Assembly (NCBI RefSeq): GCF_007830295.1
Contig: NZ_VLKC01000001.1
Location: 143,773-207,772, forward strand
Source: Sporomusa sp. KB1
Lineage (GTDB): Bacteria; Bacillota; Negativicutes; Sporomusales; Sporomusaceae
Direction: 5' to 3'
Length of the DNA: 64,000 bases
Shown here: piece after piece, positions 13,701 through 19,878 of the stretch
Position numbering within the stretch: position 1 is the first letter of the stretch
Layout: each line of letters opens with the position of its first letter
Position numbers and translations under genes: made by a program
The notes under the pieces: generated by a model
The model's database searches: none
What the model was told of the DNA's origin: nothing
The model's input: only the letters and a program-made list of their open reading frames with translations

Positions 13701-16493
13701 TGGAGTTGGCAGGGCTTTTTTATCTACCTTGCCGTTTGGTGTCAGGGGAATTTTATCAAGCTGCATAAAGGCAGTTGGCACCATATATTCAGCAAGGCTT
13801 TGACTCAGATGCTCTCGTAATTGATTTATGTCAATTTCCATATTGGCAGTGAAATAACCGCACAAATGCTGGACTTTGCCAATTTCTTTAACCTCAGCAA
13901 CACCTTCGGTAATTCCGTCAAAGGTTGTCATGGCACTTTCTATTTCCCCAAGCTCAATCCGGAAGCCTCTAAGCTTAACTTGATTGTCCATTCTGCCTAG
14001 GTATATAAGCTCACCCTGTTCATTCCAACAGGCTAGGTCGCCGGTACGGTACAGCTTGGCATTTTTTCCACAGGTCTGAAATGGATTATCGATAAACTTT
14101 TCGTTTGTTAGGTCTGGCCGGCCTAAATAGCCTCTGGCAATTTGCGGTCCTGCCAAGCAAAGTTCCCCTGGTACGCCCAGCGGCTGTAAGGCATCTGCTT
14201 GATCCAGAATATAAGCCCACGAATTGGCAACCGGTTTCCCAATCGGAATATTATCCAGCTGTTGTTGCACCAGATAATAAGTCGCGCAGACCGTAAACTC
14301 GGTAGGGCCGTATTCATTGATTAATTGATAGCCGCGTGGCTTATAACTACGCAGCTTTTCCCCACCGACAATCATATATTTCAAAATACTATTGTCACAG
14401 CTGGCCATAAAGGTTTCGGCAAACTGAGTTGGCAGACCAATAAAGGTTACCTTTTTTTCGACAATATACTTATTCAGACCTGTAATATCTTGCAGCAGCT
14501 CTTCCGGGATAATGAGAACAGCTCCCCCTTCAATCAGAAACGGGAAAATCTGTTTTACAGAGGCATCAAAGCTGGTGTTAAAGTACAAGGCTGAAATATC
14601 ATCTGGCGTTGTTTGATACTGGCTGTTATGCCAAATACACAGATGAATCAGATTAGCATGACTAATCATTACCCCTTTGGGGTTGCCTGTTGAACCTGAG
14701 GTATAAATGATATAGGCCAGGTCTGAAGGTCTATTAACTTTTGCCAGATTCTGAACCGGATAATCAAATAACCCGGGCATCCCCATATCAATAAAGGTAC
14801 CCTGAAACCCAACCGTTTTTGCCTTAAACTGCTCTACTCCCAGCAAAACAGGAATCTTGCTGTCGGCAATCATGTATTGAATTCTTCCATCAGGATAGTC
14901 GGCTGAAATCGGCAGATAAGCCCCCCCTGCTTTCATGATTGCCAAGGTGCCAATAACAAAATCGGCAGTCCGGGGGACCATAATCCCAACTACGGTATCA
15001 GGTACAACACCAAGATTTTGCAAACGGGCAGCTAAACTATCAGTTACCTTGTCCAGCTCAGCATAGGTCAAGCTTTGCTGGAAATCCAGTACCGCAATAT
15101 TTTCAGGAGTTTTGTCCACTTGTTCCTGAAATAACTCAATAAAGGTTTTGTCCGGAACAGGTAGCTGCGCCTTGTTAAATTCCACTAAGAGCTGCTGTTT
15201 TTCTGCTTCAGGCATAATTTCCAGCTGGAATAGTTGTTTCTGCGGGTTATCCAATAGATCTTGGATTAACGCCAGCAAACCAGCAAATAATCGCTCGATA
15301 GCAGCCGCATTAAATAAATCATTGCGATAATCAAGAGCTATCTCTAACGGCGAACCTTTCGGAAGTTGATTAGGATTAATCACCATATTTAGTAGGGCTG
15401 GGTCAGCTCCCTGATACCATTCCTTGGTAACAAATTTATCAGCTTTGGCATTGGGTATTTGCACCACATTGATATTGAGCAGGCCATCAGGTGTTTGTCC
15501 CCTCGCGCGCAAGTCCTGTGCAAGCAAGTTGTAGGGATACTGCTGATGAGCCATATCTTCCATTAACTGACAATGAACAAGACTCAGTAAATCGGCAAAT
15601 GTACTCTCACCATCAACCGCTATGCGCAGAGGTATTGTGCTTACATACATACCAATGGTATTAAGTTCTTTTCTATTCACCCGATTAAAATAAGCTGTAC
15701 CGATAATAATATCATTGCTGCGGTAGACCCGGGCCAAGTACATATAGAGTACAGACATCATAAACCGAAATAAGGTAGTCTCCTGTTCGCGGCAAAATTG
15801 ATCGATTTTATTTTGCAGCTCTTCCGCTACACCAAAAATCCGGCGTGTGGCAGCAATACCAGTTTTTGTTGAAGAAAATTGCATAGTAAGCGGCTCCGGA
15901 AGATTGTCAAGTCGTTGCAGCCAATATTCACGGTCTTGCGTGCATTGCTGGGAAACCAAATACTCTTCTTCCCGTGCAAAATAATCGGTAAATGAAGGCT
16001 TAGCTATCGCTTCTATATCCCTTCCGCTTTCCAGTTTTTCATAATATTCTACAATTTGCTTATTCAAGATGGAAAACGAGAACCCATCACTAATTACATG
16101 GTGCAGTTTAATATAAAATCCATAGCTTTCTTCCGAATATTTTACCAAGGCAAAATAAGCTAAAGGTGCATCCAGTAAGGCCAAGGGGGTCTGTGACTGT
16201 TTTTTAAACCACTCAGACAAACCAGGGCCTTGGATTACATCCAGGTCAATTTCCTGGTATTCTGCTACATACTGCTGCACACCACTGTCGCTCTGAATAA
16301 GCCGGATACGCAAGGCTTCATTATGCTGAATGGCCAGATTGATGGCTTTCGTAAGCAATTCCAGGTTAATATTACTTTTTTTCAGTAGCATGCTCGCGCA
16401 AATATTAGCGAAACTTGTTTCAGGCAACATCATTTCCGTAGACCAAATCCGCTGTTGCGGATGGCTAAGCGGATAACAAACAGGCTTCTTCAT
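1749..16493 (-). CDS. Four-module nonribosomal peptide synthetase with terminal reductase (C-A-T-C-A-T-E-C-A-T-C-A-T-R)
   Basis: A single ~4,914-residue NRPS. Landmarks (numbered from an in-frame ATG 45 nt upstream): C1 HHVISDG ~148; A1 YTSGSTG ~613; T1 VGMTS ~987; C2 HHIIVDG ~1168; A2 ~1623; T2 LGGDS ~1997; epimerase HHLVVDG ~2180; C3 HHIIIDG ~2648, expected to accept the D-residue; A3 ~3114; T3 VGMTS ~3481; C4 HHIIFDG ~3663; A4 ~4111; T4 LGGTS ~4491; reductase GATGFLG ~4575 with YSKFLAE ~4727. It would make a tetrapeptide with a D-residue at position 2 and release it by NAD(P)H reduction as an aldehyde or alcohol. C1 heads the chain, so N-acylation is possible. Specificity residues by eye: A1 DAKGIGEVC, A2 DAETIGGIC, A3 DALFLGVLF, A4 DVESIGTIA; no substrate assigned. 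The ATG at 16493 is chosen because GGGGGAGG lies 8 nt upstream. An ATG at 16538 overlapping the exporter stop has no such site. No phosphopantetheinyl transferase is nearby. Confidence 0.95.
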   Translation of the reverse strand: MKKPVCYPLSHPQQRIWSTEMMLPETSFANICASMLLKKSNINLELLTKAINLAIQHNEALRIRLIQSDSGVQQYVAEYQEIDLDVIQGPGLSEWFKKQSQTPLALLDAPLAYFALVKYSEESYGFYIKLHHVISDGFSFSILNKQIVEYYEKLESGRDIEAIAKPSFTDYFAREEEYLVSQQCTQDREYWLQRLDNLPEPLTMQFSSTKTGIAATRRIFGVAEELQNKIDQFCREQETTLFRFMMSVLYMYLARVYRSNDIIIGTAYFNRVNRKELNTIGMYVSTIPLRIAVDGESTFADLLSLVHCQLMEDMAHQQYPYNLLAQDLRARGQTPDGLLNINVVQIPNAKADKFVTKEWYQGADPALLNMVINPNQLPKGSPLEIALDYRNDLFNAAAIERLFAGLLALIQDLLDNPQKQLFQLEIMPEAEKQQLLVEFNKAQLPVPDKTFIELFQEQVDKTPENIAVLDFQQSLTYAELDKVTDSLAARLQNLGVVPDTVVGIMVPRTADFVIGTLAIMKAGGAYLPISADYPDGRIQYMIADSKIPVLLGVEQFKAKTVGFQGTFIDMGMPGLFDYPVQNLAKVNRPSDLAYIIYTSGSTGNPKGVMISHANLIHLCIWHNSQYQTTPDDISALYFNTSFDASVKQIFPFLIEGGAVLIIPEELLQDITGLNKYIVEKKVTFIGLPTQFAETFMASCDNSILKYMIVGGEKLRSYKPRGYQLINEYGPTEFTVCATYYLVQQQLDNIPIGKPVANSWAYILDQADALQPLGVPGELCLAGPQIARGYLGRPDLTNEKFIDNPFQTCGKNAKLYRTGDLACWNEQGELIYLGRMDNQVKLRGFRIELGEIESAMTTFDGITEGVAEVKEIGKVQHLCGYFTANMEIDINQLREHLSQSLAEYMVPTAFMQLDKIPLTPNGKVDKKALPTPVIERQERVLPQTESQQQLFNLVANLLGTDDFGITDDLFHVGMTSMLAIKMSTAIYQQFNSNIKTIDIINNKTIEKLAAILQTTVQAEAAVFAKREFYPLTENQRGLYYEWEKERAALQYNIPEVIKFSNKVDPHKLQTAVEKVIEAHPYLKTCLGTQEGQVVQLRQDGQPVAIRVAKASEAEIESIKAAFVQPFDLFAGPLYRIAIYYTENYTYLFMDIHHIIVDGSAIGVFTTDLVTAYNGAELQQESYTAFEYALEEEQLAGSEKYLVAEKFFDNKLSGNMTELPQTSKGEGTGQAEVVVVNVPGQKLMEFCKEHAVTPSNLFLAALCNTLTRYTREERIAITTISSGRNESKLIGIMGMFVRTLPVVVQINPGETAVACVKAIQENTFTTLANELYPFTKMVEKHKIVPQINYVYQGGVLDTVELAGQPLEPEGLALNKAKFPVSIVVGLKNDEYELSIDYDGSLYTKAYIEGLSSAIAECVNQIAENPEQSCGKLAIISKETEQKLLNDFRGRSVAYDRQATFLDLFKKQVEKNASNIALVDEQSSFTYGQTDGYTDCLAKELVRLGVTANTFVGIMLPRRKEFMVSVIGTMKAGGAYVPLDNEYPQERIEYMLEDSKAKVLITERSIYQQKGMQVDNVIFIDEFDFATASNQDIQLTVPTTENLAYMIYTSGSTGKPKGVMIRHKSLAAFLAWRTRDYQLTAKDNLCCHSSFSFDASVEDLFTALSVGGQLHIISEELRQNMHGLHQYFHANHITGGTFSTQFGMELLNQFDLSLRYIIMGGEKLKQVKKTNIKMVNGYGPTEFTICSSYHVVDQEKDSGNIPIGKPVANSWAYVVDKNNNLMPIGVAGELCMSGSQLALGYWNREELTKEKFIDNPFKTCEENAKLYRTGDLVCWNENGELEYVGRIDNQVKLRGFRIELGEVENAMAKFAGITASVAEIKEIGKVQHLCGYFTTNKTVNTEELKEHLAASLTGYMVPSFLMQLDSLPLTPNGKVDRKALPLPEIHGSATYVAPHNETEAILASVFEMILGIEKIGIDDSFFALGGDSIKAIRMVSKLREQGVFVTVPIVMQGKTIRAISETAACQGTTPTIDQQAVAGEAPLTFIQAYFFAQNLPRPHHFNQSIMLESAQRVDETVLGQSLHALTAHHDMLRAVYRSAGRQEIRPVESEQLYSLTTYEYQEDNRWQSAMEVACNNMQAGFDLTSGPMLQAGLFRTPSIDMLFIVIHHLVVDGVSWRILIEDINTAYRQVMRSEQIALPPKTVSFKMWSEAIGRYRTSYAIKQEIPYWKKVQDSFSAGRIPAACSGETGLGNVSVAIDEEQTRALVSTASIAYHTEVNDLLLCALGRAVHKVTGQTTVSINLEGHGREPIGEHLPIDRTVGWFTSVYPIVLTDIGFDIRSDIRRVKETLRRVPNHGIGYGILQYIGETALDQQLQPDISFNYLGELSEEHTGALFAVNNQAPQGQAVYEGNTFGSPIALNGLVKDKQLLMDIGYDRTKYKDAMITQLGDAFAQELKLLIAHCVSHENIEITAADLGEIVWNDTEFEALLQQTKAKGWEIECIYPLTPMQEGMLFHRLAEPESTSYFLQNIFRLTKPLSVALLQKALYHLGQIHEVLRTAILYKGLSESRQAILKGRAFEVSQVDISGASDTSEQLEMLKQQDIQRGFDLQEDPLLRVTIVKISADNYCLIWSTHHIIIDGWCLSLVMNDFMNICNTLYAGQEYIAVGQPTRTRYEDHVRSLLAQNKEAAHTYWKNLLCGYSTDAAIHPLGIPTGGEEQESTVTYQFSKEITEQIQTVCSHYDVTINTAVEAAWGLVLQKYTNTGDVVFGKVVSGRNTGIAGAEEMVGLFINTIPVRVQTDKEETLGSLLQKLQQQAIESTRYDTCALSEVQQLSDAGSSLIRTIMAFENYHIAEPKIQQAAIDFIPEAVREQTNYGISVIAYLQESLTIGITYHTNTYGNAEIEQILAGMAAVLTENPTILCKDIAIISDEQLKTLECFNQTDTEYRSPCGSIVEMFKQQVRRVPNNIAVVYEQKQYTYQELDEITDKLAKKLKTVGVGAEQIVGVLIDRSEYMVIYPLAIIKAGGAYMPLDYSFPTDRLEFMIQDAGVQLILSEQNRVAEHLPQFSGTVITTADIATIEVDESITLTLPVPKDMFVILYTSGSTGTPKGCILENHNLANYCNWFQAYYRVTENDRAAGYANFGFDAHMLDIYPYITCGAATYIIPTAMRLDFIKLNQYFEENQLSIAFMTTQLGRQFVEEFDNTSLRALLVGGEKLLPIKKPAYDFYNVYGPTECTLFTTSYEIKNDYNSAIIGKPLANYQLYVLDTNLQLLPIGTAGELCIGGAGVGRGYLNREDITREKFIMWQGKRIYRTGDLVRWTKDGEIEYLGRMDGQVKLRGLRIELGEIESQILTYEGITSCAVVVKEIGGTQHLCGYYTAESNIDVEKLKEQLAAKLTTFMIPTAFTELAQLPLTSNGKVNRRALPDPVIERQERVLPQTESQQQLFDLVANLLGTEDFGITDDLFHVGMTSMLAIKMSVAIYQQFNLNIKTNDILQNKTIEKLAAILQTTAQAETIAAFAKRECYPLTENQRGLYYEWEKDRAALQYNIPEVIKFSNKVDPNKLQAAAEKVIEAHPYLKTCLGTKDGQVVQLRQDDKPVAIRVAKVSQAEIESIKAAFVQPFDLFAGPLYRIAIYYTENYTYLFVDIHHIIFDGSALGVFTADLVTAYNGAELQQESYTAFEYALEEEQLAESETYLAAEKFFDHMLSDSMTELPKVAKGEGEGQAELVVTNIPGQGITNFCKENAVTPSSVFLAALCNTLTRYTREERIAITTISSGRSENKLNGIMGMFVKTLPVVVQINPGETVAACVKAVQENMYATLANEIYPFTKMVEKHKIVPQINYAYQGGLFDTAILEGQALETEILALNKVKFPLAIDVSLKNEEYQLVIEYDESLYTKAYIATLSSALAEFAQQIAKNPQLLCKDISLVNEKQRQLLASFIPASEDYADQTLQELFEKAAAANDEKPALIAIDKTLSYAALNTAANKIANALIAKGIKPEDKVAFLLPRDSRLICTIFGIIKSGGAFIPVDPEYPADRIKHVLEDSEAQYIITTESKQATHQFSNGLVVDELLQNKNEANPQTEATAKNLCYIIYTSGSTGKPKGVMIEHRNIVNYVLPLKSNFYINKIVTTCSTMLSVTTVAFDVFLEEALVTLANGLTLVFADEDRANNPMLLAEFITENGVDVMSTTPSRIMQYIEAGAFAKALGKIKLIICGGEKFPVNFFTALRKYTAALIYNTYGPTETTIATNAKELENEEITIGKALSNVALYVVDKELNVLPIGVVGELLIGGKGVGRGYLNRQDLTDEKFIQFKGERVYKSGDYAKWTAAGEIDIMGRMDDQIKLRGLRIELGEIESRMNEYAGITASVVTIKQLQNADYLCAYFTAKDKIDISDLREYLKRQLTAYMVPTTFTQLDKMPVTPNGKMDVKALPTPEIKNYNEYVAPTNEVEEQLCHIFAETLTLDKVGITDSFFDLGGTSLQAMNVVVKAMALDIGITYANVFKHQTPQKLAEFLTNNVEEAVTTDVSAYDYSAIDKLLAKNTLSEITETPIGDILLAGATGFLGIHILKEFLENYPGKVYCLIRSKDNIASDTRLKVRLVYYFDNEYAELFGKRIFTVEGDITELAASQVTVDTVINCAANVKHFAAGDELEKVNVGGVQKLIQYCLDNKAQLIQVSTTSVSGTGDAAMKDCKIKESQLYLGQTLDNKYIYSKFLAERCVLEAIVDKGLKAKIMRVGNLMSRNTDGEFQINFQGNSFMNSLKSFKLLGKFPVAFMGGAEEFSPIDSTAKAIVKLAQTNKEYTVFHPCNNHAIYMSDIIYAMKEYGFAIDIVSDREFAECLKEKMQEAKLMPALTGILAYQENSTEKPVYGLGRTNEFTTEVLYRLNFKWPLTSEVYIKKAIEALDGLGFFDTEY
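4800..6215 (-). repeat. Internal duplication in the NRPS, copy in T3-C4
   Basis: This stretch, from the T3 linker (ERQERVLPQTES) to the end of C4 (SLYTKAYI), is nearly identical to 12290-13700. The copies are in register at a spacing of about 7,485 bases, and runs of tens of identical bases are visible, for example around 5590-5650 versus 13075-13135. Boundaries are approximate. The flanking A domains differ much more. Confidence 0.8.
12290..13700 (-). repeat. Internal duplication in the NRPS, copy in T1-C2
   Basis: Partner of the 4800-6215 copy. It encodes T1 with the VGMTS site and C2. The high identity limited to T-C units suggests recent duplication or gene conversion within the gene. 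Confidence 0.8.
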
Positions 16494-16534
16494 AAAATTC
16501 CTCCCCCAAATATTTCGTTTTATATCTTTTACAG

Positions 16535-17779
16535 TCATTCGTGAGTGTCTTCTGCTACCTGCGGTATGAATAAAAAAGCTACCGACGTGATCATTAGGGT
16601 TATACCATTAACCGCAATAACCCACGGAAGCAAAAAATACTGTAAAAGCAAACCATTACATACATAAGCCAGCGGCACAAGCGCGAAACTAGCCGCACCG
16701 GCAAGAGCAAAAAACCTTCCTTTTATTGTATTAGGAATAATTTGCTGGAATGTTGCCTGCAGCGTAGTATTAACCAAGCCCATCGCAATGCCGGAAATAA
16801 AAAGAGCACCGGTAATTGCCAACCCGTTGGGGACCCAAGCCATTACTAAAGCCATAGCCCCCATGGTTAGCACGCTCAAGAAAATTTTCGGATAAATACT
16901 CCCCTGATTCAGCCTGGGGAAACAACTTAGTATAAGTGTGGCGATTACTGTTCCTAAGGCCATGGCTCCTTCCATGGCGGCCACCCAGCCAACAGAGTAC
17001 TGTAGCAGAAATTTAACGATCATAGGAATAAACAATAGTAACGGAGCCGCAAAAAAATTAATGATACAAAGGATCAGTGCCAAAATGCCGATGGCAGGCT
17101 TCTTCACTAAGTAAGCAATAATTTCACCCATCTTTCCCTGCTGACTTTCCGCCCGCGAACTGGTAGAGGATTCTAAATTGGTACGAATAGCCCAGATAAA
17201 GCAAAAAGAAAGCAGGAAAGTCAATCCATTTCCCACAAAAGCTCCCAACATTCCAATAGCCGCTAAAACAATTCCGCCGACTGCAGCTCCTAAAACATTA
17301 GATAATCCTAAAATAGAAGAGTCAATTGCCACAGCCTCCGGTAGCCTTTTGGTATCAGTCAGCAGTCCCAGGGAACTGCCGGCAGCGGCTTCAAACAGAG
17401 GAACAAAAGCGGCAATCGCAAAGCAGCAAAAATATAAAAAGGGCAAGCTAAATTCTTCTCGATAAAAAAAATAAGAAAGCAGTGCTAAAATGCTAAACCG
17501 AACGGCATCCGCGGCCATCATACAATGTTTTTTATTCAATTTATCAGCCAAGGTTCCCATCCACGGGGCAAACACCACCACTCCTACTACATTGCTGGCC
17601 ATCAGTAAAGCCAGGTGGAGCTTACTGTTTTCCCCGCCATACGAAACCACCCACCAGGCAAGTGCAATAGTAAAAAATTTATCCCCGATAGCGGAAATAA
17701 TTCGGCCCAGAAAAAGCATACGAAAGTCCCTGAATAAAACCAGAGGGTGTTGAGAAATAATTCCGTTTTTTTCTACCAT
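16535..17779 (-). CDS. MFS transporter, probable exporter of the NRPS product
   Basis: A 414-residue, largely hydrophobic protein with about 12 membrane segments. It has the MFS loop 2-3 motif (GTLADKLNKKHCMMAADAVRF, about residues 75-95) and an N-terminal FLGRIISAIGDKF of the MFS_3/EntS-like group that exports siderophores and macrolides. AAGGAG precedes the ATG. It is the first gene of a two-gene unit and its stop overlaps an ATG of the NRPS frame (ATGA at 16535-16538). This places it as the likely exporter of the NRPS peptide; that role is inferred from position only. Confidence 0.85.
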   Translation of the reverse strand: MVEKNGIISQHPLVLFRDFRMLFLGRIISAIGDKFFTIALAWWVVSYGGENSKLHLALLMASNVVGVVVFAPWMGTLADKLNKKHCMMAADAVRFSILALLSYFFYREEFSLPFLYFCCFAIAAFVPLFEAAAGSSLGLLTDTKRLPEAVAIDSSILGLSNVLGAAVGGIVLAAIGMLGAFVGNGLTFLLSFCFIWAIRTNLESSTSSRAESQQGKMGEIIAYLVKKPAIGILALILCIINFFAAPLLLFIPMIVKFLLQYSVGWVAAMEGAMALGTVIATLILSCFPRLNQGSIYPKIFLSVLTMGAMALVMAWVPNGLAITGALFISGIAMGLVNTTLQATFQQIIPNTIKGRFFALAGAASFALVPLAYVCNGLLLQYFLLPWVIAVNGITLMITSVAFLFIPQVAEDTHE

Positions 17780-17953
17780 TGATTACTCCTTCCCATGCTG
17801 CACACAGTTAATGAATCGTATTGCCTTTTGCTGACATATGGACTGGCAATGGCTGGTACAACAAACCCGAGGTGTCCCGCGGATTTATATTAAACTGAAA
17901 CTGCCGGTCATTTGCCTCCCACCATAATACATCTCATACAAAATCTACAAGGT

Positions 17954-18008
17954 ATTTTACCTTTAAATTCCATACTTTTGCAAAAAAACCTTTAATTTTC
18001 GTACTTTT
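17954..18008 (-). promoter_or_regulatory. Promoter and direct-repeat operator of the MFS-NRPS operon
   Basis: On the minus strand TTGCAA (17983-17978) and TAAAAT (17959-17954) are spaced by 18 bases. A 20-base element occurs twice in the same orientation at 17960-17979 and 17989-18008, with 17 of 20 bases the same (CCTTTAAATTCCATACTTTT on the plus strand for the first). The repeats are 29 bases apart, about three helix turns, and one covers the spacer, which suggests a regulator site. The 5' UTR would be about 165 nt. Confidence 0.5.
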
Positions 18009-18208
18009 CTCTCATTTCAAGTCTTACATCGAGCATTTTATGATCGGGATTGTTTGTTCTAGACTTATTTTACCATAATGCTTTTCAGAGAAATTTAAAG
18101 ATTTTTTAAAGAAATTGCGATACTAAGTCCACATTTTCAATAATCCCATCCACGATACTGATTAAGAAATCTTAATAATATTGGTATTTCTTTAGTATAA
18201 ATAGACAT

Positions 18209-18240
18209 AAAAAAAAAAGCATCTGCGTGAATAGATGCTA
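18209..18240 (-). terminator. Terminator of the GTPase-ATPase-trmO operon
   Basis: AGCATCT (18218-18224) and AGATGCT (18233-18239) form a 7-bp stem with an 8-nt loop. It is followed on the minus strand by a run of ten T (A-tract 18209-18218). Confidence 0.85.
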
Positions 18241-18317
18241 GAGTTGCCTGCTTCGGACGGCTTTAGGCTTCGCTTAGTTGCGCAAGATCATCAGGCGAAT
18301 GCAGGCCTTATATATAC

Positions 18318-18800
18318 TTATTTTGCAAATCTCCCATCATCTCTTGTTGTCGCAAGCTTATGCATATTCTGTTCAAACCAGCCGGCTTTTACATCTTGCC
18401 GGGCATCAAATTCTGCTACATAAGGCTTTATATCCAAAAGAGGAGTTCCATCTACAATATCTACATCTCTGATACAAAGTTTATTGCCTTCAACCTTGGT
18501 AAGACGCACTACTGAAAAACCAATGGAGTTTGGCCTTCCCGGTGATCGCGTAGCAAAGATGCCATGCAGTTCATCGCCCAGAAATGGCTTAACTAATAAA
18601 CCAGACTCCTTTACCAGATGCAGGTGATAAAGAAGGATCAGATGTGAAAATTCTTCAATATCTTTCAAGCCCTCCCAATAACCGGGATATACTTCAATGA
18701 TACCTTCCACATCCCGCGCTGCCGTTGGTTGAATAGGCGTTCCTCTTGGCTCTTTAAACGGCGACTGAATGACGCCAATTGGTTTATAATAAATCATCAT
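18318..18800 (-). CDS. trmO: tRNA (N6-threonylcarbamoyladenosine37-N6)-methyltransferase TrmO (TsaA domain)
   Basis: A 160-residue protein made of one TsaA-type beta-barrel domain. Typical family stretches are present: PIGVIQSPFKEPRGTPIQ at the N-terminus, HLILLYHLHL near residue 55, and RSPGRPNSIGFSVVRL near residue 85-100. TrmO uses S-adenosylmethionine to methylate t6A37 in tRNA-Thr of Escherichia coli. Some anaerobe homologues lie beside metalloenzyme genes, so the substrate here is open. Two ATGs stand in tandem after GAGGTG. It is the last gene of a three-gene unit, 40 bases after the ATPase stop and before a strong terminator. Confidence 0.85.
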   Translation of the reverse strand: MMIYYKPIGVIQSPFKEPRGTPIQPTAARDVEGIIEVYPGYWEGLKDIEEFSHLILLYHLHLVKESGLLVKPFLGDELHGIFATRSPGRPNSIGFSVVRLTKVEGNKLCIRDVDIVDGTPLLDIKPYVAEFDARQDVKAGWFEQNMHKLATTRDDGRFAK

Positions 18801-18840
18801 TCACCTCTACATCCTCTTGAACTTGGCGGCACAGACGGAG

Positions 18841-19860
18841 TTAACAAATTGTCACTCCCGGTTCCGCCGGTATTAGATCAATGCACCCCCCGTTACGCAA
18901 TATATCCCGGATTGCGGATAGTTGACGATCCAATTTCTCCAGCAAGACCAAATTATGGCGTTCTTGCTCTGAAGTCACAATGACTTTCTTAATTCCACCG
19001 TTTTTAATCACCAGCCGCTTATCGCCCATTAAGGCCAAAATCGGATCGTGAGTAGCCATCAATACAATTTTTTGTCTGTCAACCAACAGCCGAATCGCGT
19101 TTTGGCGGTCAATTCCGGCATTCTCAATTTCATCAATCAGGATAATCGGTGATTTGCTCAAATAGGCCGCATCCGCAATCATCAGGGAACGGGATTGACC
19201 GCCGCTTAATGAGGTAACCGGCGTACCTGGCAAGAACTTCTCGCCAGCTAATTCGTTGGCTTTCGCAATAATGTTAGCGCAAATTTCCGCCGCATTTTCC
19301 ACCATTCGGCTTTCGGCATGCATCTGAACAAATTCCTCAACCGTCAAATCCATAATGAAGTTCATATTCTGCGAAAGTTGAGCAACCAGCTTATGTTCGA
19401 TGGAAAAGCGGCGTTTGCCATCCGGAATCTGATTATTGATCAGTATCTTTCGTTTTGTCGGCGTATCCCGTTGAGCAATCCATTCAATATCTGCCAGCAA
19501 ACAACTCTTCCCCGAACCGGTTGGTCCCACGATGCAAATAACTTCACCGGCATTAATTGTTACTGCTATATTTTCACTCTGACCGTCTTTGTCTTGTCCG
19601 CCAACAATAGTAACAGACTGGACTGCCTCCTCCGCAACCTGCAGTTGCTGCATTTGAGTCATAAAAGCGACAAATTGTTCGATAAGAACCTGCTGATCCA
19701 TCCCTAAATCCTGGGAAGTTTCTTCGTCCATACTTGAAAAATAATTACAAACCCGGTCAAACGGTTTAACCGGCAATGGTAAGGCTTGAAAAAAATCAGC
19801 CGCATACGGATAGGCAGTAAACAATTCTTGCATCGTCATAGAAGACAGCTTTTCCCACAC
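18841..19860 (-). CDS. Soluble ABC-type ATPase with DUF1858-like N-terminus
   Basis: A 339-residue ABC ATPase with no membrane segments. Walker A GPTGSGKS is near residue 113, the signature LSGGQSRSL near 218, Walker B SPIILIDEIEN near 238 and the switch His in MATHDP. The first ~75 residues (MTMQELFTAYPYAADFF) look like the DUF1858/ScdA-type helical domain, which in other proteins goes with iron and redox centre repair. GTG start after GGGG. Eighteen bases separate it from the upstream GTPase. With no permease partner it is unlikely to be a transporter subunit; ATP-driven metallocentre assembly or reductive activation is a reasonable but unproven idea. Confidence 0.75.
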   Translation of the reverse strand: MWEKLSSMTMQELFTAYPYAADFFQALPLPVKPFDRVCNYFSSMDEETSQDLGMDQQVLIEQFVAFMTQMQQLQVAEEAVQSVTIVGGQDKDGQSENIAVTINAGEVICIVGPTGSGKSCLLADIEWIAQRDTPTKRKILINNQIPDGKRRFSIEHKLVAQLSQNMNFIMDLTVEEFVQMHAESRMVENAAEICANIIAKANELAGEKFLPGTPVTSLSGGQSRSLMIADAAYLSKSPIILIDEIENAGIDRQNAIRLLVDRQKIVLMATHDPILALMGDKRLVIKNGGIKKVIVTSEQERHNLVLLEKLDRQLSAIRDILRNGGCIDLIPAEPGVTIC

Positions 19861-19878
19861 TTAAACCCCAGTCCCTTC

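Larger units (their letters stand above)
17780..18317. other. Intergenic region upstream of the exporter-NRPS operon
   Basis: About 540 AT-rich bases between two minus-strand transcription units. It holds the promoter with direct repeats (17954-18008) and the terminator of the upstream operon (18209-18240). I see no coding sequence in it. Confidence 0.6.

Noticed and set aside
16494-16538. The upstream ATG (ATGA overlap with the exporter stop) as the NRPS start.
   Set aside because: No Shine-Dalgarno sequence precedes it, while GGGGGAGG stands 8 bases before the ATG at 16493 and the C domain begins directly after that Met.
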